Part shown: positions 1 to 5,989 of the stretch, piece after piece
Layout: each line of letters opens with the position of its first letter
Position numbering within the stretch: the stretch's first letter is position 1
NCBI GenBank assembly: GCA_945281075.1
Contig: CALYQE010000090.1
Location: forward strand, 1 to 7,659
Direction of reading: 5' to 3'
DNA: 7,659 nucleotides
Origin: an uncultured Lactobacillus sp.
GTDB lineage: Bacteria > Bacillota > Bacilli > Lactobacillales > Lactobacillaceae
The notes under the pieces: generated by a model
Database searches by the model: none
Told to the model about the DNA's origin: nothing
The model's input: the letters and a program-made list of their open reading frames with translations, nothing else
Made by a program: the position numbers and the translations under genes

Positions 1-88
1 CTCCATCTTTCAGCTGATACCCATCCGGCACGTGCCCCACATAGGTTCGCTTGCCGTTTTTATTAATTTTCCACACTGCTTTTGCCAT
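1..88 (-). CDS. small early phage protein, cut off by the window edge
   Basis: An open frame enters from the left edge. Its start ATG is at 88-86 and 29 codons are visible, beginning MAKAVWKINKNGKRTYVGHV. The start follows a GGGTGA ribosome-binding site that lies over the end of the upstream 50-aa zinc-finger gene. The two genes are only 4 bp apart on the same strand, so they are probably translationally coupled. The visible part is basic, with no membrane segment and no cysteine motif. I do not recognise a family and give no function. It appears to continue the early operon leftward, where further small early phage genes would be expected. Confidence that it is coding rests on the frame, the start site and the operon position. 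Confidence 0.6.
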   Translation of the reverse strand, partial: MAKAVWKINKNGKRTYVGHVPDGYQLKDG

Positions 89-92
89 ATTG

Positions 93-245
93 TCACCCTT
101 TCAGTCCCTCACAATTATTACCGACTCGTAATTTACAGAGTAGGCAGTTCAAAGAACAGTAGATGCAATCGTTACTATCAATATAAACTTCATCTTTACC
201 ACTTAACTCTGCGCCACAATGTGAACAGTAGACTTTTTCTTCCAT
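93..245 (-). CDS. 50-aa zinc-finger protein (CxxCG ... CSxxC type)
   Basis: This is a complete 50-codon gene, starting at ATG 245-243 after a GAGGTG ribosome-binding site and ending with TGA at 95-93. The protein has C7-x2-C10-G, then an LSGKDEV segment, then C30-S-x2-C34, followed by a further C37. That spacing is typical of a small treble-clef or FCS-like zinc-binding fold. The same pattern (CxxCG, L-S/T-G, CS-x2-C/H) occurs twice in the 178-aa protein encoded at 950-1486, so the two genes share a module. It sits 22 bp after the ASCH gene and 4 bp before the next gene, within the early operon. The partner is unknown: protein-protein or nucleic-acid binding are both possible. The coding call is fairly secure because of the shared motif. 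Confidence 0.75.
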   Translation of the reverse strand: MEEKVYCSHCGAELSGKDEVYIDSNDCIYCSLNCLLCKLRVGNNCEGLKG

Positions 246-267
246 TGCCACACCTCACAATTTCTAA

Positions 268-639
268 CTACTTTAAATACATGAATGATTGCGGAGCACG
301 TTTAACTCCAATTTTATTAAGTTCGATTGGCCTCTGATATTGAATGCACCGCTTGATTTCTATTGCATAGGCTTTATTCTTGCCTTTAAAATACTTTTTA
401 AAAAAGTCTTCAGTTATCCCCGCATAGTCTTTAGTTTGTCCCCAGATCATTTCTGGGCTGTCCTTAATTATTGTTTCAATCGTGAATTCTCCAACGATTT
501 TTGAAATCGGACTACTAGCGTAAATTACAACTGTTTTTATATCTTTACTTTTAAAAATTACTTTTCTAAACTCGTATCTTTTTTCTCCTGAAAAAATCTT
601 TTTTACAAATTCAGGTTTAATTGGCAGTAAAACCTTCAT
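268..639 (-). CDS. ASCH-domain (PUA-like) protein
   Basis: A protein of 123 residues, or 124 if the adjacent upstream ATG at 642-640 is used. Two ATG codons stand in tandem; the second is preferred because AGGAG is only 3 nt from the first and 6 nt from the second. The N-terminus has the ASCH pattern, in which IKPEFVKKIFSGEK is followed by YEFRK, with the conserved Lys-Pro, Gly-x-Lys and Glu-x-Arg positions. The domain then fills the rest of the protein. ASCH domains are PUA-like RNA- or nucleotide-binding folds, and one bacterial member (YqfB) is an N4-acetylcytidine amidohydrolase. Whether this protein is an enzyme cannot be told from sequence. The gene starts inside the end of the upstream gene, so translation is likely coupled. 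The domain call is good; its role in the phage is open. Confidence 0.8.
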   Translation of the reverse strand: MKVLLPIKPEFVKKIFSGEKRYEFRKVIFKSKDIKTVVIYASSPISKIVGEFTIETIIKDSPEMIWGQTKDYAGITEDFFKKYFKGKNKAYAIEIKRCIQYQRPIELNKIGVKRAPQSFMYLK

Positions 640-946
640 CATGCTCTCCTATAAGCCTTAATTCGTCATAAGTTTGTCTAATCAATTTAAGTTCTTTTTC
701 AACTAGCTTATCTAAGCAAAACCATTTGCCTTTAACAATTATGTCGCCGTTAAATTCAGTTTCAAGATTCCGACCCAAGCACTGAAAATTGCAACTAGTA
801 AAGCCATCATCAGTTAATAAGCAATTGCCGTTATCTACCTTAGCGTATAACTGTATAGCATCATTAAAGGGGTCTAGCTCGTCTGTATTGATAACACAAT
901 TGAACTTTTGGCTATTAATGGTGTACCGCTTTTTTATCCAAAACAT
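617..946 (-). CDS. DUF1828-like hypothetical protein
   Basis: A 109-aa protein with an early segment (DPFNDAIQLYAKVDNGNCLL) leading into L-T-D-D-G-F at residues 44-49. An acidic/aromatic strand followed by LTDDG resembles the core of the DUF1828 family, common in phages and mobile elements of lactic acid bacteria. The assignment is tentative because this protein is short and the rest does not clearly match. There is no signal peptide or membrane segment. The start ATG (946-944) is 3 bp after the stop of the zinc-finger gene, and its ribosome-binding site GGAG lies inside that gene. Its own 3' end overlaps the start of the ASCH gene. This packing suggests that the three proteins are made together. 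The function is unknown. Confidence 0.65.
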   Translation of the reverse strand: MFWIKKRYTINSQKFNCVINTDELDPFNDAIQLYAKVDNGNCLLTDDGFTSCNFQCLGRNLETEFNGDIIVKGKWFCLDKLVEKELKLIRQTYDELRLIGEHDEGFTAN

Positions 947-949
947 TTG

Positions 950-1486
950 TTAGAACTCCATAACTTCCTCAGCTGTACTATCAACGGTCACAATTTCTTT
1001 TGCTAATTTATTATCCTTTGTTAATTTATTGGATTGATGGAAAATGTACAGGGAGTAGCATTTATCACTACACATGTAGATAGGCTCGTACTGACCATAT
1101 TCAACAAGTATGACCTTGTCTTTACCAGTCAGAACCGTGCCACATTGTTCGCAAACAATCTCTTTGTCATCATCTTCATCATCGTAATCATCATAGTCGT
1201 CATCTTCATTTTCCCAATCTTGTTCTTCTTCCTCTAGCTCAATTTCATATTCATCAATTTCTTCATCAAGCTTTGTAACAGTTCTCGACCAGAAAAAGTA
1301 ATTTGGATGGGGATTATAAGCGCCATATTTTTTAGCAATGCTCCACATATATTTAGAAGCATGTAGGTTGCTGCAGAAAAATACATGTTTTTCATCACCA
1401 TCCCAGTAAGGTGATTCACTGTAGATTATGATTTTACGATCCCCGCTTAAGTGCTTACCACACACTTCACATTCATAATCATCCAT
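950..1486 (-). CDS. two-module zinc-finger protein with acidic linker
   Basis: A 178-aa protein built as zinc module, acidic linker, zinc module. Module 1 has C6-x2-C9-G and C38-S-x2-H42. Module 2 has C112-x2-C115-G and C139-S-x2-C143. Between them, residues 74-109 contain 26 Asp/Glu in 36 positions, including runs such as EEEE and DDEDDD. The modules match each other and the 50-aa protein at 93-245, so they probably arose by duplication. The start ATG (1486-1484) follows GGAGG by about 10 nt; that site lies within the end of the antirepressor gene, whose stop is 5 bp away. Such a negatively charged linker could mimic DNA or bind basic proteins, but this is speculation. No known family was recognised beyond the zinc-binding pattern. 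Confidence 0.8.
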   Translation of the reverse strand: MDDYECEVCGKHLSGDRKIIIYSESPYWDGDEKHVFFCSNLHASKYMWSIAKKYGAYNPHPNYFFWSRTVTKLDEEIDEYEIELEEEEQDWENEDDDYDDYDDEDDDKEIVCEQCGTVLTGKDKVILVEYGQYEPIYMCSDKCYSLYIFHQSNKLTKDNKLAKEIVTVDSTAEEVMEF

Positions 1487-1491
1487 AATTG

Positions 1492-2268
1492 CTAAGCCTC
1501 CATTACTTTACCAAGAGCAACGAGCTTGTTTACAAAATATCGCTGACCTTTACCAGTTACTTTTGGTGTCTTTCTAATGCTTGGCTTTCCATCAGGATGA
1601 TTTATTACTGTTTCTTTAATTTGAAACAATCCCAGTTCCATAGATTTTTGAGTCGGAACATTGCGGTCACTGCCCTTGCGGCTTATCAAGTAGCCATTAT
1701 TTCTAAGCCATTTAAAAAGTCTGTTTTGGCCAATATTTACGCCTTTGCCTTTTAAAATTTTGGCCAATTCACCAATTAAGATAGTGTCATCACTTGCTGA
1801 AACGGTATCTGCAAATAGGGCTTTAGGCTCTAATTTCTTAATCTGGATATCTTTTTGCTCAAGTTGATCAGCGGCCTGTTTAAGCAGGCTAGCTAGGCCT
1901 TCCTTGTTATTAATAATATCCAAGGCCTTTTGATCAGTTAGATATGCTCCATGCTGCCTAATTGTTGGCAACACTTCACTCGTTACCCAGTGCTTGAACT
2001 TTTTAGCAGTCGGTAATTTGCTACTAATAATTAAACTGTATAGTCCGGACTCATTGATTACTACTGCTGCTTGATTTCTGCCGATGGCGTCACGAATCGT
2101 TACGCCATCTCTTTTATCATCAACGTCAACATGGTCAATAAGTGCTTTTCTTGAGTTGCTGTAGCCAAGAATTGTTGCCACATCTTTGCCAACGAAGTAA
2201 GGTTCTTCGTCGATGGTCATCGTTCTAACTTTTTGGTTGTCAAAGTTAAAAATCTGTAAGTCTTGCAT
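1492..2268 (-). CDS. phage antirepressor, BRO-N and KilAC domains
   Basis: A 258-aa protein with the classic two-domain antirepressor layout. Residues 1-105 form a BRO-N domain, with EEPYFVGKDVATILGY, the NESGLYSLI strand, and FKHWVTSEVLPTIRQHGAYL at its end. A short predicted coiled linker (about 125-148) leads into a KilAC domain at about 145-252, with ILIGELAKIL, NRLFKWLRNNGYL and the terminal GQRYFVNKLV. In temperate phages such proteins counteract or bypass the CI repressor and favour lytic growth; many bind DNA through KilAC. The start (2268) has GGAGG seven bases upstream. The gene follows the replication gene by 15 bp and sits in the early lytic operon. Length and motifs are normal for the family. 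Confidence 0.95.
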   Translation of the reverse strand: MQDLQIFNFDNQKVRTMTIDEEPYFVGKDVATILGYSNSRKALIDHVDVDDKRDGVTIRDAIGRNQAAVVINESGLYSLIISSKLPTAKKFKHWVTSEVLPTIRQHGAYLTDQKALDIINNKEGLASLLKQAADQLEQKDIQIKKLEPKALFADTVSASDDTILIGELAKILKGKGVNIGQNRLFKWLRNNGYLISRKGSDRNVPTQKSMELGLFQIKETVINHPDGKPSIRKTPKVTGKGQRYFVNKLVALGKVMEA

Positions 2269-2283
2269 TGCTATCCCTCCTGT

Positions 2284-3162
2284 CTAATTAAGGCCATTTT
2301 TGTTTTCAAAATCTTTAAAAAAGTCAGTCAGCTTGTCAGCATTAACACTGTCGTCAACTTTTGACTTCTTCTTGCTCCAATCTGTCCCCTTTTCGACTCG
2401 CTTGTTGTATTGACTGTAGTTAACCTGTGCAGGCTTAGCTGATTGATCATATTCATCATCAATATTTCCAAACCACGTTTTAGCGGCTTTAATATACTGA
2501 GTCTGTACATGCTGAATTTTGATATAGTTCAAATATTTTTTAAGTTGCAATTTAGCTTTATCAAAAGTGTTGTCTTTATGCGACTTACGCCAACGTGTGT
2601 AGCTTCTTAATGCTAGTTGCTTTCCTTGCTTTTTACCTTTAGGATAGTGTTTCCAAAGAGTTTCGAACTCTTTTTTGTAATCAGGCTTGTCCATTTTTTT
2701 TGATTTAGACGTTTTATCATCTAATGTGTAGTCTAATGTGTAGTCTATTGGTATAGGTTGGGCCAGGTAGTCCCTTTCCATTGGGTCAAGTAGTCCCTTT
2801 CCATTGGGACTATCAGTCCCTATCGATTGGGTCAATTTGTCCAATGCATCATAATCGATTCTGTACCACTTTGTACGGTCAAAGTTGACCTTGTTATAAT
2901 TTGCAGTGATTAGCAATCCTTTATTACAAAGGTCTTTAAGATACCTTTGGACTGTCTTCTCTGCTAGCCATGGAAATTGCTCATGCCAGCCTTTTACTGT
3001 ATTGAAGACCCAGCGGTGTCCGTCGACAATGTTTGTCGAACGTTGTAGCCAGTAATGAATCTGTTGCAACATGATTGCTTTGTCACTGCTTTTTAAAATA
3101 GTTGCCAAGCTGGGTATAACTTGCAGTGGTGGCTCGCTTATCAATAAGCGCTGATTAGTCAT
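2284..3162 (-). CDS. phage replication initiator (DnaD-like, winged helix)
   Basis: A 292-aa protein. Its N-terminal part (about 10-105) has the IPSLATILKSSDKAIMLQQI segment and a winged-helix region around GWHEQFPWLAEKTVQRYLKD, typical of phage replication organisers. Residues about 110-160 are a variable linker. Residues about 165-240 (FETLWKHYPKGKKQGKQLAL, then YIKAAKTWFGNID) match the C-terminal region of DnaD-like phage replication proteins, which help load the helicase at the origin. The start has AGGAGG five bases upstream. The linker is encoded by 23-bp and 12-bp DNA repeats, so the gene may contain its own origin, as in lambda O. No helicase or helicase loader is seen in the window, so the host or genes outside it must supply one. 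Confidence 0.85.
   Translation of the reverse strand: MTNQRLLISEPPLQVIPSLATILKSSDKAIMLQQIHYWLQRSTNIVDGHRWVFNTVKGWHEQFPWLAEKTVQRYLKDLCNKGLLITANYNKVNFDRTKWYRIDYDALDKLTQSIGTDSPNGKGLLDPMERDYLAQPIPIDYTLDYTLDDKTSKSKKMDKPDYKKEFETLWKHYPKGKKQGKQLALRSYTRWRKSHKDNTFDKAKLQLKKYLNYIKIQHVQTQYIKAAKTWFGNIDDEYDQSAKPAQVNYSQYNKRVEKGTDWSKKKSKVDDSVNADKLTDFFKDFENKNGLN
2720..2743. repeat. tandem 12-bp direct repeat in the replication gene
   Basis: TCTAATGTGTAG occurs twice in tandem (2720-2731 and 2732-2743). Because 12 is a multiple of 3, it encodes the repeated peptide YTLDYTLD. It lies about 25 bp from the 23-bp repeats and may be part of the same origin region, or may be a simple recent duplication. Confidence 0.8.
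2767..2831. repeat. three 23-bp-spaced iteron-like repeats, possible phage origin
   Basis: GTAGTCCCTTTCCATTGGG occurs at 2767-2785 and exactly again at 2790-2808. A third, degenerate copy lies at 2813-2831 (TCAGTCCCTATCGATTGGG). The spacing is 23 bp each time. Since 23 is not a multiple of 3, the copies are read in different frames of the replication gene and encode unrelated peptides, so the repetition is kept at DNA level rather than protein level. Iterons inside the initiator gene are known as origins in lambdoid and several lactic phages; that role is inferred here. Confidence 0.65.
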
Positions 3163-3170
3163 TTTTCCTC

Positions 3171-3254
3171 CTATAGCAGATTTATGGCATCAAATTCAGC
3201 TGCTGCTAAATAATACCGAAGTTCTCTCTTTCTGTTTGTTTCTCCATATGTTAC
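3171..3254 (-). other. possible tiny gene without a clear start codon
   Basis: This open frame of 27 codons ends with TAG at 3173-3171, which overlaps the ribosome-binding site of the replication gene. The peptide contains GETNRKRELRYYLAAAEFDA, which looks like real protein rather than noise. An AGGAG sequence lies just upstream (around 3260-3265), but no ATG, GTG or TTG is in this frame at a workable distance. The ATG at 3248-3246 is in another frame and gives only 13 residues. It may be a small leader peptide using a rare ATT start (3257), a decayed gene, or chance. It would couple translation into the replication gene. Confidence 0.3.
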
Positions 3255-3287
3255 AATACTCCTATAGTTATTTTTAATTTTTAGTCG

Positions 3288-3313
3288 AAAAGTCCGTTGC
3301 CACGGGCTTTTTT
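3288..3313. terminator. hairpin terminator after the small membrane-protein gene
   Basis: AAAAGTCCGT pairs with ACGGGCTTTT around a TGCC loop, with ten pairs including one G-T in the plus-strand RNA and six T residues at the end. On the minus strand, the transcribed direction here, one pair becomes an A-C mismatch and the tail is TTTT, so it is weaker. It lies just past the stop of the 63-aa gene and may attenuate readthrough into the replication gene. Confidence 0.6.
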
Positions 3314-3321
3314 GCTTTGTA

Positions 3322-3513
3322 TTAAGTCCCTGGTAACTGCTCGGGACCACTCACTATTAAACAAGTGAGCAGTAGTACCAATACAGTTACTGTTAGAAAC
3401 AAGATTAGCAATGCGCCTTTTTCGCTCAGCGGATGTCCGCCGTAACTTCCGAAGTCGAAAAAATTGTTTAAAAAAATTCTCCATGTATCAATTATCCTCT
3501 CTAAAAAATTCAT
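3322..3513 (-). CDS. small single-span membrane protein
   Basis: A 63-aa protein starting at ATG 3513 after a strong AAGGAG site six bases upstream. Residues 1-32 are an amphipathic, charged N-terminal part (NFLERIIDTWRIFLNNFFDF). Residues about 33-55 form one hydrophobic span rich in Leu and Val (LLILFLTVTVLVLLLTCLIV), followed by a short polar tail. There is no signal-peptidase or lipobox pattern, so it is probably an integral membrane protein. A different frame over the same bases (3281-3484) is basic, lacks a good ribosome-binding site, and was rejected. The gene lies second in the early operon, 27 bp after the Cro-like gene. The function is unknown. Confidence 0.75.
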   Translation of the reverse strand: MNFLERIIDTWRIFLNNFFDFGSYGGHPLSEKGALLILFLTVTVLVLLLTCLIVSGPEQLPGT

Positions 3514-3540
3514 TCTAGTCTCCTTAATATTGACTATTAT

Positions 3541-3732
3541 TTAAGTGATTTTAAAATCCCGAATTACAGAAATAATGAATCTGTTAGCAGCTGGTGTTAC
3601 CTTACGGCCACTAATGTAGTCAAATGCATCCTGCTTGGTAATCCCATACATTTTTGCCAAATCAACTACTTTTATATTTTGACTTTCTAAATAGTTGTGA
3701 ATTAGCTCTCTTCCAGGTTTAGTACTGGGCAT
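3541..3732 (-). CDS. Cro-like helix-turn-helix protein
   Basis: A 63-aa protein with a probable HTH at about residues 20-43 (KVVDLAKMYGITKQDAFDYI). It starts at ATG 3732 with GGAGG seven bases upstream. It is the first gene of the leftward lytic operon and faces away from the repressor gene across a shared control region, which is the position of cro in lambda-like phages. By analogy it would bind the operators at 3793-3993 and shut off the repressor promoter after induction. The family is inferred from the HTH and the position; the sequence is diverged and binding was not shown. It could also act as an excisionase-like DNA-bending protein, but nothing here supports that more strongly. Confidence 0.75.
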   Translation of the reverse strand: MPSTKPGRELIHNYLESQNIKVVDLAKMYGITKQDAFDYISGRKVTPAANRFIISVIRDFKIT

Positions 3733-3792
3733 TTTGTCGCCTCCCTTTTTACTATTTTTTGTAAGCTAAAAAGTAAGAAAAAATGTTGCATT

Positions 3793-3814
3793 ATTTTACG
3801 TTTTAACGTAAAAT
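3793..3814. promoter_or_regulatory. operator 1, perfect palindrome at the lytic promoter
   Basis: ATTTTACG, six bases, then CGTAAAAT. The inner bases also pair, giving 10-bp arms around TT. It covers the expected transcription start of the leftward promoter, so CI bound here would block the lytic operon. Confidence 0.75.
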
Positions 3815-3818
3815 TTAT

Positions 3819-3848
3819 TTATAAAAATCAGCAATCTCCAAACGCCAA
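3819..3848 (-). promoter_or_regulatory. probable lytic promoter for the cro operon
   Basis: On the minus strand TTGGCG (3848-3843) is followed after 18 bp by TTATAA (3824-3819). The start point would fall near 3812, inside operator 1. The match is fair rather than perfect. Position upstream of the Cro-like gene and overlap with the operator support it. Confidence 0.5.
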
Positions 3849-3892
3849 TCTGATTATTGCTTATTTTTATTGCTACTAAATTAGCTATTTTT

Positions 3893-3920
3893 TTGCTAAA
3901 AAATTAACTATTAATATAAC
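3893..3920 (+). promoter_or_regulatory. possible repressor (cI) promoter
   Basis: TTGCTA (3893-3898), 16 bp, TATAAC (3915-3920). The region is very AT-rich, so other promoters are possible. It would give a leader of about 100 bases that contains operators 2 and 3. Confidence 0.3.
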
Positions 3921-3940
3921 TGTTTAACTTACAACGTAAT

Positions 3941-3960
3941 AATAACGGTAAAACGTAAAA
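3941..3960. promoter_or_regulatory. operator 2, imperfect CI/Cro site
   Basis: AATAACG, six bases, CGTAAAA. It shares the right half-site and the spacing with operators 1 and 3; the left half matches at 4 of 7 positions. Confidence 0.5.
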
Positions 3961-3971
3961 AAGTCAATTAT

Positions 3972-3993
3972 TTTTTACGTTATTTCGTAAAAA
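3972..3993. promoter_or_regulatory. operator 3, palindrome ahead of the repressor gene
   Basis: TTTTTACG, six bases (TTATTT), CGTAAAAA: perfect 8-bp arms with the same N6 spacing as operator 1. Its place about 30 bp before the repressor start suggests autoregulation. Confidence 0.7.
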
Positions 3994-4024
3994 TGTAAGT
4001 TCTTCAGTTCTTATTGGGGTGCTT

Positions 4025-4759
4025 ATGAATATGAATACATATGACAAAATTAAAGAATTAGCCCATCAACAGGGCTTTAATTTGCAACAAGTTGCTGAAC
4101 AGGCCGGTATTGCTAAAAATTTAATCTATAGTTGGAAAACTTCTAGGCCTAATAGTACAAGTCTTATGGCGGTGGCCAATGTGTTAAACACTACCACTAA
4201 TTATCTCCTTGAAAATAAAAAAGAGGAGCTTAACTCCAAAATAGATGATTTTCATCAAAGAAACCTTGATGCAATTGAAAAAAATAAACAGAGGCTTTCC
4301 CAAATAATGAACATATACCCAACAAGTCCATCAAATAAAGAAAATTTAGGAAGCGTGAAGCCAGCTGAGTCTCTTAATTATCAAGTCAGAATCCCAGTTC
4401 TTGGTACTATAGCATGCGGTAATCCTATTTTTTCCGAAGAAAATGTAATTGATTATCGAGACTTGATTCTAAATCACAAACCATCAGGAACACTGTTCTG
4501 TCTTGAATGTAAGGGGCATAGTATGGAACCGCTAATACCCAATGGTGCTTTCGTGACAATAAGAAAGCAGCCCACTGTTGAAAATGGGCAAATTGCTGCT
4601 GTACAAATTGGGGATGAAATTACGTTAAAAAGAATAGAATTTTATGATAATGAAATTATTTTAAAGCCAGAAAACCCATCTTATAACACAATTATTTTAA
4701 ATAAACAGCATCCTGGACAGATTATAGGAAGAGCTATCCATCTAGACGCGTCACTATAA
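4025..4759 (+). CDS. CI-like phage repressor (HTH plus S24 peptidase)
   Basis: A 244-aa protein from ATG 4025. GTG at 4019 and ATG at 4031 are alternatives, and 4025 best fits the GGGGTG site upstream. Residues about 3-65 form an HTH_3/XRE domain (LQQVAEQAGIAKNLIYSWK). A linker follows at 66-118. The C-terminal part is a LexA/UmuD-type S24 domain: the cleavage-site region GTIACGNPI (probable cut at C131-G132), the catalytic serine S166 in KGHSMEP, and the catalytic lysine K202 in EITLKRI. Such repressors keep the lytic operon off and cut themselves when RecA is activated by DNA damage, which leads to induction. The gene faces the Cro-like gene across the operators. All key residues are present, so it should be functional. 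Confidence 0.95.
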   Translation: MNMNTYDKIKELAHQQGFNLQQVAEQAGIAKNLIYSWKTSRPNSTSLMAVANVLNTTTNYLLENKKEELNSKIDDFHQRNLDAIEKNKQRLSQIMNIYPTSPSNKENLGSVKPAESLNYQVRIPVLGTIACGNPIFSEENVIDYRDLILNHKPSGTLFCLECKGHSMEPLIPNGAFVTIRKQPTVENGQIAAVQIGDEITLKRIEFYDNEIILKPENPSYNTIILNKQHPGQIIGRAIHLDASL

Positions 4760-4769
4760 TTAACATTGC

Positions 4770-4800
4770 TTGAGAACTTAATTACATGTAGACTTATTTT
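4770..4800 (+). promoter_or_regulatory. weak candidate promoter for the membrane protein gene
   Basis: TTGAGA (4770-4775) and TATTTT (4795-4800) are 19 bp apart, longer than ideal. The 66-bp gap after the repressor holds no terminator, so the downstream gene may also be read through from cI. It would thus be expressed in the lysogen. Confidence 0.25.
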
Positions 4801-4825
4801 ATAGTTTTTTAAAAAGGAGTAAAAA

Positions 4826-5731
4826 ATGTCAACATTATCAATATTCTGGTTAATAGTTTTAATAGCTTTTGTAATCTACATCGTTTACCATGATGTAAAA
4901 ACCAAAGCTTCTGATGAATATAAATCAGCTATTTTGGCAAAAAAAAGGCCACCAAAAAGGCTTTTATACAAGCGATGGTGGTCGTGGTTATTAATTATCG
5001 CATTTTTAATATTTTCTCTAGGTACTAATGATGGAAATGGCGGATCAGATAATAGTGATAAAAGATCAAACACTAATTCAGCTGTTTCTCTCAAGAACAA
5101 GAAACAAGAAAAAGAAATGTTGCGAGTACTTAACATGTGGGCCTCTCATAATAATCATTATGGAAAAGTTACAATTGGTAAGAAAAATGTGCCAACCTTG
5201 ACTCTTAATGATAAAATAGCTAATTCTAGTGAGAGCAAACTAAACAAAATCGCCATTCAATTCAGTAATAAAGTCAGAGCTCAAAGATCTTTGACAAAAG
5301 CTAAAGTAGGCAATCCTATAGTTGTTGCCAGTGATGGTACTAAGATTGCTGTTTGGAATGGATCTACTTTAGAATTAACTCATAAATTGACAAAATCTGC
5401 TAAAGCAAAACAGAAAAAGGCTGATCTGAAAGACTCACAACGATCTATGTCAAACGATTTGGACGGCGACAATGCTTTATCAACCTTTGTGACAAAAATA
5501 ATCTATCAAGGTGATGGTGAGGCTGAAATTTGGGTTTCTGATGATTTTATGTCACTAAATAATTCTCAAAAAACAGTTGTTGCGAAAAAAGTGAATTCTT
5601 TAATTACAAGTGATGCAGAAGACTTAGAGACTGAAGCCGATCCATATTGCTTCTTAACATTTACCCAAGATGGAAGTTTAGTTGGACATTCTAAGCAATT
5701 CTCACACAATAACTACAAATGGAAAAATTAA
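4826..5731 (+). CDS. membrane protein of the lysogeny module, unknown function
   Basis: A 301-aa protein starting at 4826 after AAGGAG six bases upstream. It has two hydrophobic spans, about residues 5-21 (FWLIVLIAFVIYIVY) and 52-66 (WSWLLIIAFLIFSLG), joined by a Lys/Arg-rich loop that should lie in the cytoplasm. Residues 67-301 would then be outside the cell: first a low-complexity Gly/Ser/Asn/Asp stretch, then a folded region with strands such as GDGEAEIWVSDDF and DPYCFLTFTQDGSLVG near the end. The lipobox pattern is absent. A gene directly behind the repressor and read in the same direction is often a lysogenic-conversion or superinfection-exclusion gene; that is a positional inference only. 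I do not recognise a named family. Confidence 0.85.
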   Translation: MSTLSIFWLIVLIAFVIYIVYHDVKTKASDEYKSAILAKKRPPKRLLYKRWWSWLLIIAFLIFSLGTNDGNGGSDNSDKRSNTNSAVSLKNKKQEKEMLRVLNMWASHNNHYGKVTIGKKNVPTLTLNDKIANSSESKLNKIAIQFSNKVRAQRSLTKAKVGNPIVVASDGTKIAVWNGSTLELTHKLTKSAKAKQKKADLKDSQRSMSNDLDGDNALSTFVTKIIYQGDGEAEIWVSDDFMSLNNSQKTVVAKKVNSLITSDAEDLETEADPYCFLTFTQDGSLVGHSKQFSHNNYKWKN

Positions 5732-5737
5732 AAAAAC

Positions 5738-5771
5738 AAAAAGGCTACAAGTTAATCACTGTAGCTTTTTT
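5738..5771. terminator. strong, probably bidirectional terminator
   Basis: AAAAAGGCTACA pairs with TGTAGCTTTTT around a ten-base loop, with one bulged G. A T-run follows on the plus strand, and on the minus strand the hairpin is followed by TTTTTGTTTTTTT. It ends the repressor/membrane-protein transcript and could also end a leftward RNA from the structured region to its right. Confidence 0.85.
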
Positions 5772-5989
5772 ATTTTGCTTAATATTCAATATTTTAACAA
5801 TTAATTACCCAATAACTAAAATTTAAACGTCCTGGAAACGCAGTCTCAGCAACATATATTACAATAATCATGATCATATCTTTCAATGTATCATCTAAAA
5901 CATAAATGTTACTATTTAGCAATTTCACAAACTTTAATTTAGCGCAAGACCAACAACAGAAAACAAAATCAAAATTATTCTGAAAATAG
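5772..5989. other. AT-rich stretch with no gene seen
   Basis: All frames are broken and no ribosome-binding site with a long frame is present. A rightward promoter-like pair occurs at TTAACA (5794-5799), 17 bp, TAAAAT (5817-5822), which may be real or an effect of AT-richness. Small inverted repeats (such as AACATAAATGTT) occur, but there is no continuous fold like that further right. If the structured RNA to the right is leftward, this would be its 3' part running to the terminator at 5738-5771. Confidence 0.5.

Noticed and set aside
32..504. Plus-strand frames of 101 and 71 codons
   Set aside because: They lie opposite the zinc-finger and ASCH genes, lack ribosome-binding sites and show no recognisable domains.
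1155..1215. Simple trinucleotide repeat (CAT/GAT-rich)
   Set aside because: It is explained by the Asp/Glu codons of the acidic linker and does not form a regular tandem array.
1034..1237. 67-codon plus-strand frame with a hydrophobic tail
   Set aside because: It is antisense to the acidic linker of the zinc-finger protein; the GAT/GAA codons read backward give Ile/Phe/Val runs.
2328..2510. 60-codon frame inside the replication gene
   Set aside because: It is fully contained in the well-supported initiator gene in another frame, without a ribosome-binding site.
3281..3484. 67-codon minus-strand frame, basic protein
   Set aside because: It overlaps the 63-aa membrane-protein gene in another frame, has no good ribosome-binding site, and its 3' end is the terminator hairpin.
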